NCBI GenBank assembly: GCA_024138015.1
Contig: JAMXBB010000007.1
Coordinates: 67,400,421 to 67,464,420 of the forward strand
Direction: 5' to 3'
Origin: Lumnitzera littorea
Taxonomy: Eukaryota > Streptophyta > Magnoliopsida > Myrtales > Combretaceae
DNA length: 64,000 bases
Shown here: positions 61,240 through 64,000 of the stretch, one piece after another
Layout: each line of letters begins with the position of its first letter
Numbering within the stretch: position 1 is the stretch's first letter
The notes under the pieces: model-generated
Databases searched by the model: none
What the model was told of the DNA's origin: nothing
Seen by the model: only the letters and a program-made list of their open reading frames with translations
Position numbers and translations under genes: made by a program

Positions 61240-62400
61240 TTAATGACCATTGTCCTTTAGTTTGGGCACTGAGCAGCCATATGTTTAAACCTTTGGCACT
61301 TAAAGCACTTGATCTCACTTGTCTTCTTACCTAATCTTTACTCCTTCTCATAAGTTTAGGTCGGCATTTCACCATTTGGTTAGCCTTTCTAATCGGTTCG
61401 GACATCAATCTTTTAGCTTGGCTCGATACTTAACTAAACTCGATGACTTGCCTACCCAGATCAGCTGGTTGGCATCCTTGTTAGTATTTGGCTCCTTCTT
61501 TGCCTTTTTACTCACTAGGCTATTTTGATGGCTTCATCCGTTGTGGTAAATCGTTAGAGTTCCATAATGTCTCAAATATCACCTCTTAATCTAATGATGA
61601 ATCTTAAGACTATTTGAGTCAGTGGATCCATCACTTCGCAACGAATCATAAGCATTTGAAATTTTTGAACATACTCATCAATAGTCCAGCCTCTTTATCT
61701 TAGCTCCTGAAGCTAAATGAAAGTATCTTGAAGATAAGTTTCTAATACAAACCTATTCATCAATATTCTCTTCATCTCAAGCCAAATATTAATCTCTCGG
61801 TAGCCCTCTTGTCTCCTCATGTCCTGGAAATTCTTCCACTACATAGCAACATATCCAAAGAACTCAACAGTAATAGTTCTCACTTTCTCATAATCCTCAT
61901 ACTGATAATAATAAAAAATACACTCCTCCTTCTCTTCCTACTCCAAATATTCATCAACATTCCTAAATCCATTGAAGTTTGGAATCCAAAGCTTCACATG
62001 GTCAGATGCTCTAGGGGTTCGTATGTACTTTGCTTCAAAATATTCTTCCTCGTCCTCTTCATCAAGTTATCTCAAGTATATCCTTCATCTTACTCGTTTG
62101 CCTACTCCTCCAACTCGAATTGGTCGAGTTGCGTTCTAACCTCTAACAGGTTGGGCAACTTATGGGGTATTTTGCATAGCTTCAGTTGGTCGATAAGCCA
62201 ATGTCTAAACAACTCGAGTCAAATCTACCAAGAAGTTAGCTACCTTATCGAGTCTCTCATTAGTGCTTTTTGACGTTCCCTAAGACTGTTGTCCATGGTG
62301 GATAACTCTACTATTGTCATCTTTAGCACCAACATTTACACTTGGATTCATCATTTTCTTCAATAATACAAAGCTCAAACAAACACTTTTGTAAACCAAA
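61240..62400 (-). pseudogene. gag of the second gypsy element, disrupted
   Basis: A CCHC zinc knuckle (CFKCQRFKHMAAQC) lies on the minus strand at about 61256-61305. Upstream pieces read VKLWIPNFNGFRNVDEYLE and WTIDEYVQKFQMLMIRCEV, standard for the gag capsid region. The probable start is near 62353 (MMNPSVNVG). Many stops are present. A 154-codon open frame on the opposite strand at 61809-62273 is a shadow of this region. Confidence 0.85.
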
Positions 62401-62540
62401 AAATCAATAGCTAGCAAACACAACAATTAAGATGAACATAGTAACTTACTTTGTTTCACACATGAAAAATAGAGTATATGCAGAACTTCAAAAAAACCAA
62501 CTGTAGCTCAAACAAAACCTTCACTTTAATGCCAAGATGG

Positions 62541-63104
62541 TGTGAACCATAACTAAGAACAGATAAGGTTGATCGCTGGATGGGTCTAAGCTTGTAGAAA
62601 GCTCGAAAGAAAGTGATGGGGTATATGTAAAAGGACAAATGTGAATGAAGGGTAAGCAACAACTTATGAACAGCTCCAAAGGATATGTCACACCAATGGA
62701 ACTGTCAAGAACTCATGGCACAATTTGATATGATGTACAAATCAGTCCAGTGAGGTTATTCGCCGCCTAGCCTTATTCAAGGGTTAAGATAAGAGTGCTA
62801 CCGAGAGTAAACAACAGTGTTTACACAAGGAATAAAATACAAAGTGTATTAATAATAATCTAGTTCTACCTCTTTACAAGTATAAGTGTAAGGGTATTTA
62901 TACCCATAAGTTAGAGCAATCTTCCTAGAAGGGAAAAGACAAAAAGTGCATTTCCTAAGGAAGTATGTACAAAATACAAAAGGATAAAAATGAATATATA
63001 GGGAAAATAATCATTGATGCAACGGATTCTACACATGATTCTGTACATGCAATGATACTATATTGGTGATGTCGTTGGAAGATATAGACAAAAAGGTATG
63101 GACA
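62541..63104 (-). repeat. 5' LTR of the second gypsy element
   Basis: The plus strand reads TGTGAACC at one end and TATGGACA at the other. The minus-strand TATA box TATAAATA is at 62895-62902. It is diverged from the 3' LTR by scattered substitutions, so the insertion is not recent. Confidence 0.92.
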
Positions 63105-64000
63105 GCTTGCTTTTCTAGACCAGGGTGGCTTAGTTAGCCTGGACTCTTTGTCTTGGCATCTTAGCAAGGGTATGGCCTAATAAGCAATTAGCTAGGCACG
63201 TGTGAGAATGAAGATGGGCTGTTATCTCGTCCTTTCACTTCTCAGCACACAACATGTGAGAAATAAGCAGTCATTCGACTTGGCAAGAAAAATGGGTCGA
63301 TAATGAGATATTCGACCTCTACATGAGTCGATTAGAACAGGAGAATTCATCTTGCCAGTCCCTCTAGTCCTTGGGTTCGACTTTGGGTTAATGGTCCGAT
63401 GGCCTGATTCCCATCACATTACATGATATTCCTAAAAACAAGAAAGCATAATTTCATTAATGTTTAGTATGATCTAAATGAGTCTGAATTTTTCTTATTT
63501 CTAAGAAGAGGAAAATTCAAAATCACTTTTTCAAAGAAGTTTCTAAAGAGAAGTGTGCCCGTTACAATTTGATTAATCCTAAAATCCTAATATAGCATGC
63601 TAAGTTTTACAATGACACAATATCATGAACTCAACAATACATAGAATTTGTTTCCTTGATATTTCTAGTTTACAATTTTGCAAAATCCAACTAAGGCATG
63701 CTATTGAAATTCATATTCTAAGAAAATTCAAGCACAACCAATCTAAGAGTGTTTTTCTAGTTTGAGCGCACAACAACATGGATATAAGCAAAAATTGCTC
63801 AAAAACATCCCTCCTTCATCTTCTTTCCCTTCATGCTCTCTCTCTCTCTCTTTTTTTTGTTCATTCTACATCAAGATCACTTTTTCAGGAGCAAATTTTA
63901 CCAATCAATGTAATAAAGACACATTACATCATCTAATCATTTAATATTTACTCCTAAAACTGAAGATTAATTCACATGCAACCCTTTTAATCTTGCATCA
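63105..64000. other. Intergenic, nothing recognised
   Basis: No gene family is recognised. A (CT)n tract followed by poly-T lies at about 63835-63860. The left 300 bp are less AT-rich than the surroundings and may be further retroelement debris. Confidence 0.5.

Larger units (their letters stand above)
57296..63104 (-). mobile_element. Structurally complete but degenerate chromovirus-like Ty3/gypsy element
   Basis: Direct repeats at 57296-57860 and 62541-63104 (565 and 564 bp) enclose, on the minus strand, gag with a zinc knuckle, protease, RT, RNase H and integrase. A purine tract AAAGGAAGA precedes the 3' LTR at 57861. A possible primer-site sequence (TTGGCATTAAAG) lies just inside the 5' LTR near 62528-62536. 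The wording of protease, RT and integrase resembles CRM/Reina-type chromoviruses, but no chromodomain was seen. The 5-bp flanks (GGTAG and GCTTG) do not match. All frames contain stops. Confidence 0.9.

Noticed and set aside
61809..62273. 154-codon open frame on the plus strand
   Set aside because: Antisense shadow of the minus-strand gag of the second gypsy element; composition (Ser/Leu/Ile runs) fits no family.

Overview
This is a plant nuclear genome window, most likely from a eudicot. It is AT-rich, has spliced genes with GT-AG introns, and is dominated by decayed LTR retrotransposons. Only two host genes can be supported, and both had to be rebuilt across introns: a LAZY/DRO (IGT-family) gravitropism gene on the + strand (36342-40609) and the mitochondrial ubiquinone-biosynthesis gene COQ9 on the - strand (41746-46252). 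They are convergent, with about 1.1 kb between their stop codons. As I recall, LAZY3 (AT1G19115) and COQ9 (AT1G19140) are also neighbours in Arabidopsis, which argues for conserved microsynteny and for calling the IGT gene LAZY3-like.

Layout. 1-3129: an LTR-like sequence. 3130-5330: a dead Ty3/gypsy pol fragment (-). 5412-7308: unannotated, with one short coding-like stretch. 7309-9613: a solo LTR with a TATTT target-site duplication. 9614-14250: no recognisable gene. 14251-14828: a TRIM-type miniature LTR retrotransposon. 16028-16426: a MITE-like inverted-repeat element. 17553-33538: a structurally complete but mutated ~16 kb Ogre/Tat-type Ty3/gypsy element with a TATAT target-site duplication. 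33539-36341: intergenic. 36342-46400: the two host genes. 46400-48218: AT-rich intergenic DNA. 48219-48457: a MITE. 48470-50440: a four-unit tandem array of a Ty1/copia integrase fragment. 50806-55990: two diverged copies of a ~2.6 kb retroelement segment. 56127-57290: an Athila-like ORF remnant (-). 57296-63104: a second structurally complete but dead gypsy element (-), chromovirus-like.

The Ogre/Tat element has two ~2.6 kb LTRs, an extra ORF1 before gag with plant-mobile-domain-like motifs, gag, protease, an intron-like segment, reverse transcriptase, two RNase H domains and integrase. Its 3' untranslated region carries two minisatellite arrays, 41-bp and 84-bp. All its reading frames are broken, and several stops sit where the family has Trp or Arg, as expected from methylation-driven decay.

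I see no CRISPR array, no rRNA and no tRNA gene I could support. The most unusual structures are the strictly 84-bp array inside the Ogre 3' UTR, the copia-derived ~490-bp tandem array (two of its periods identical over ~537 bp), and the TRIM.
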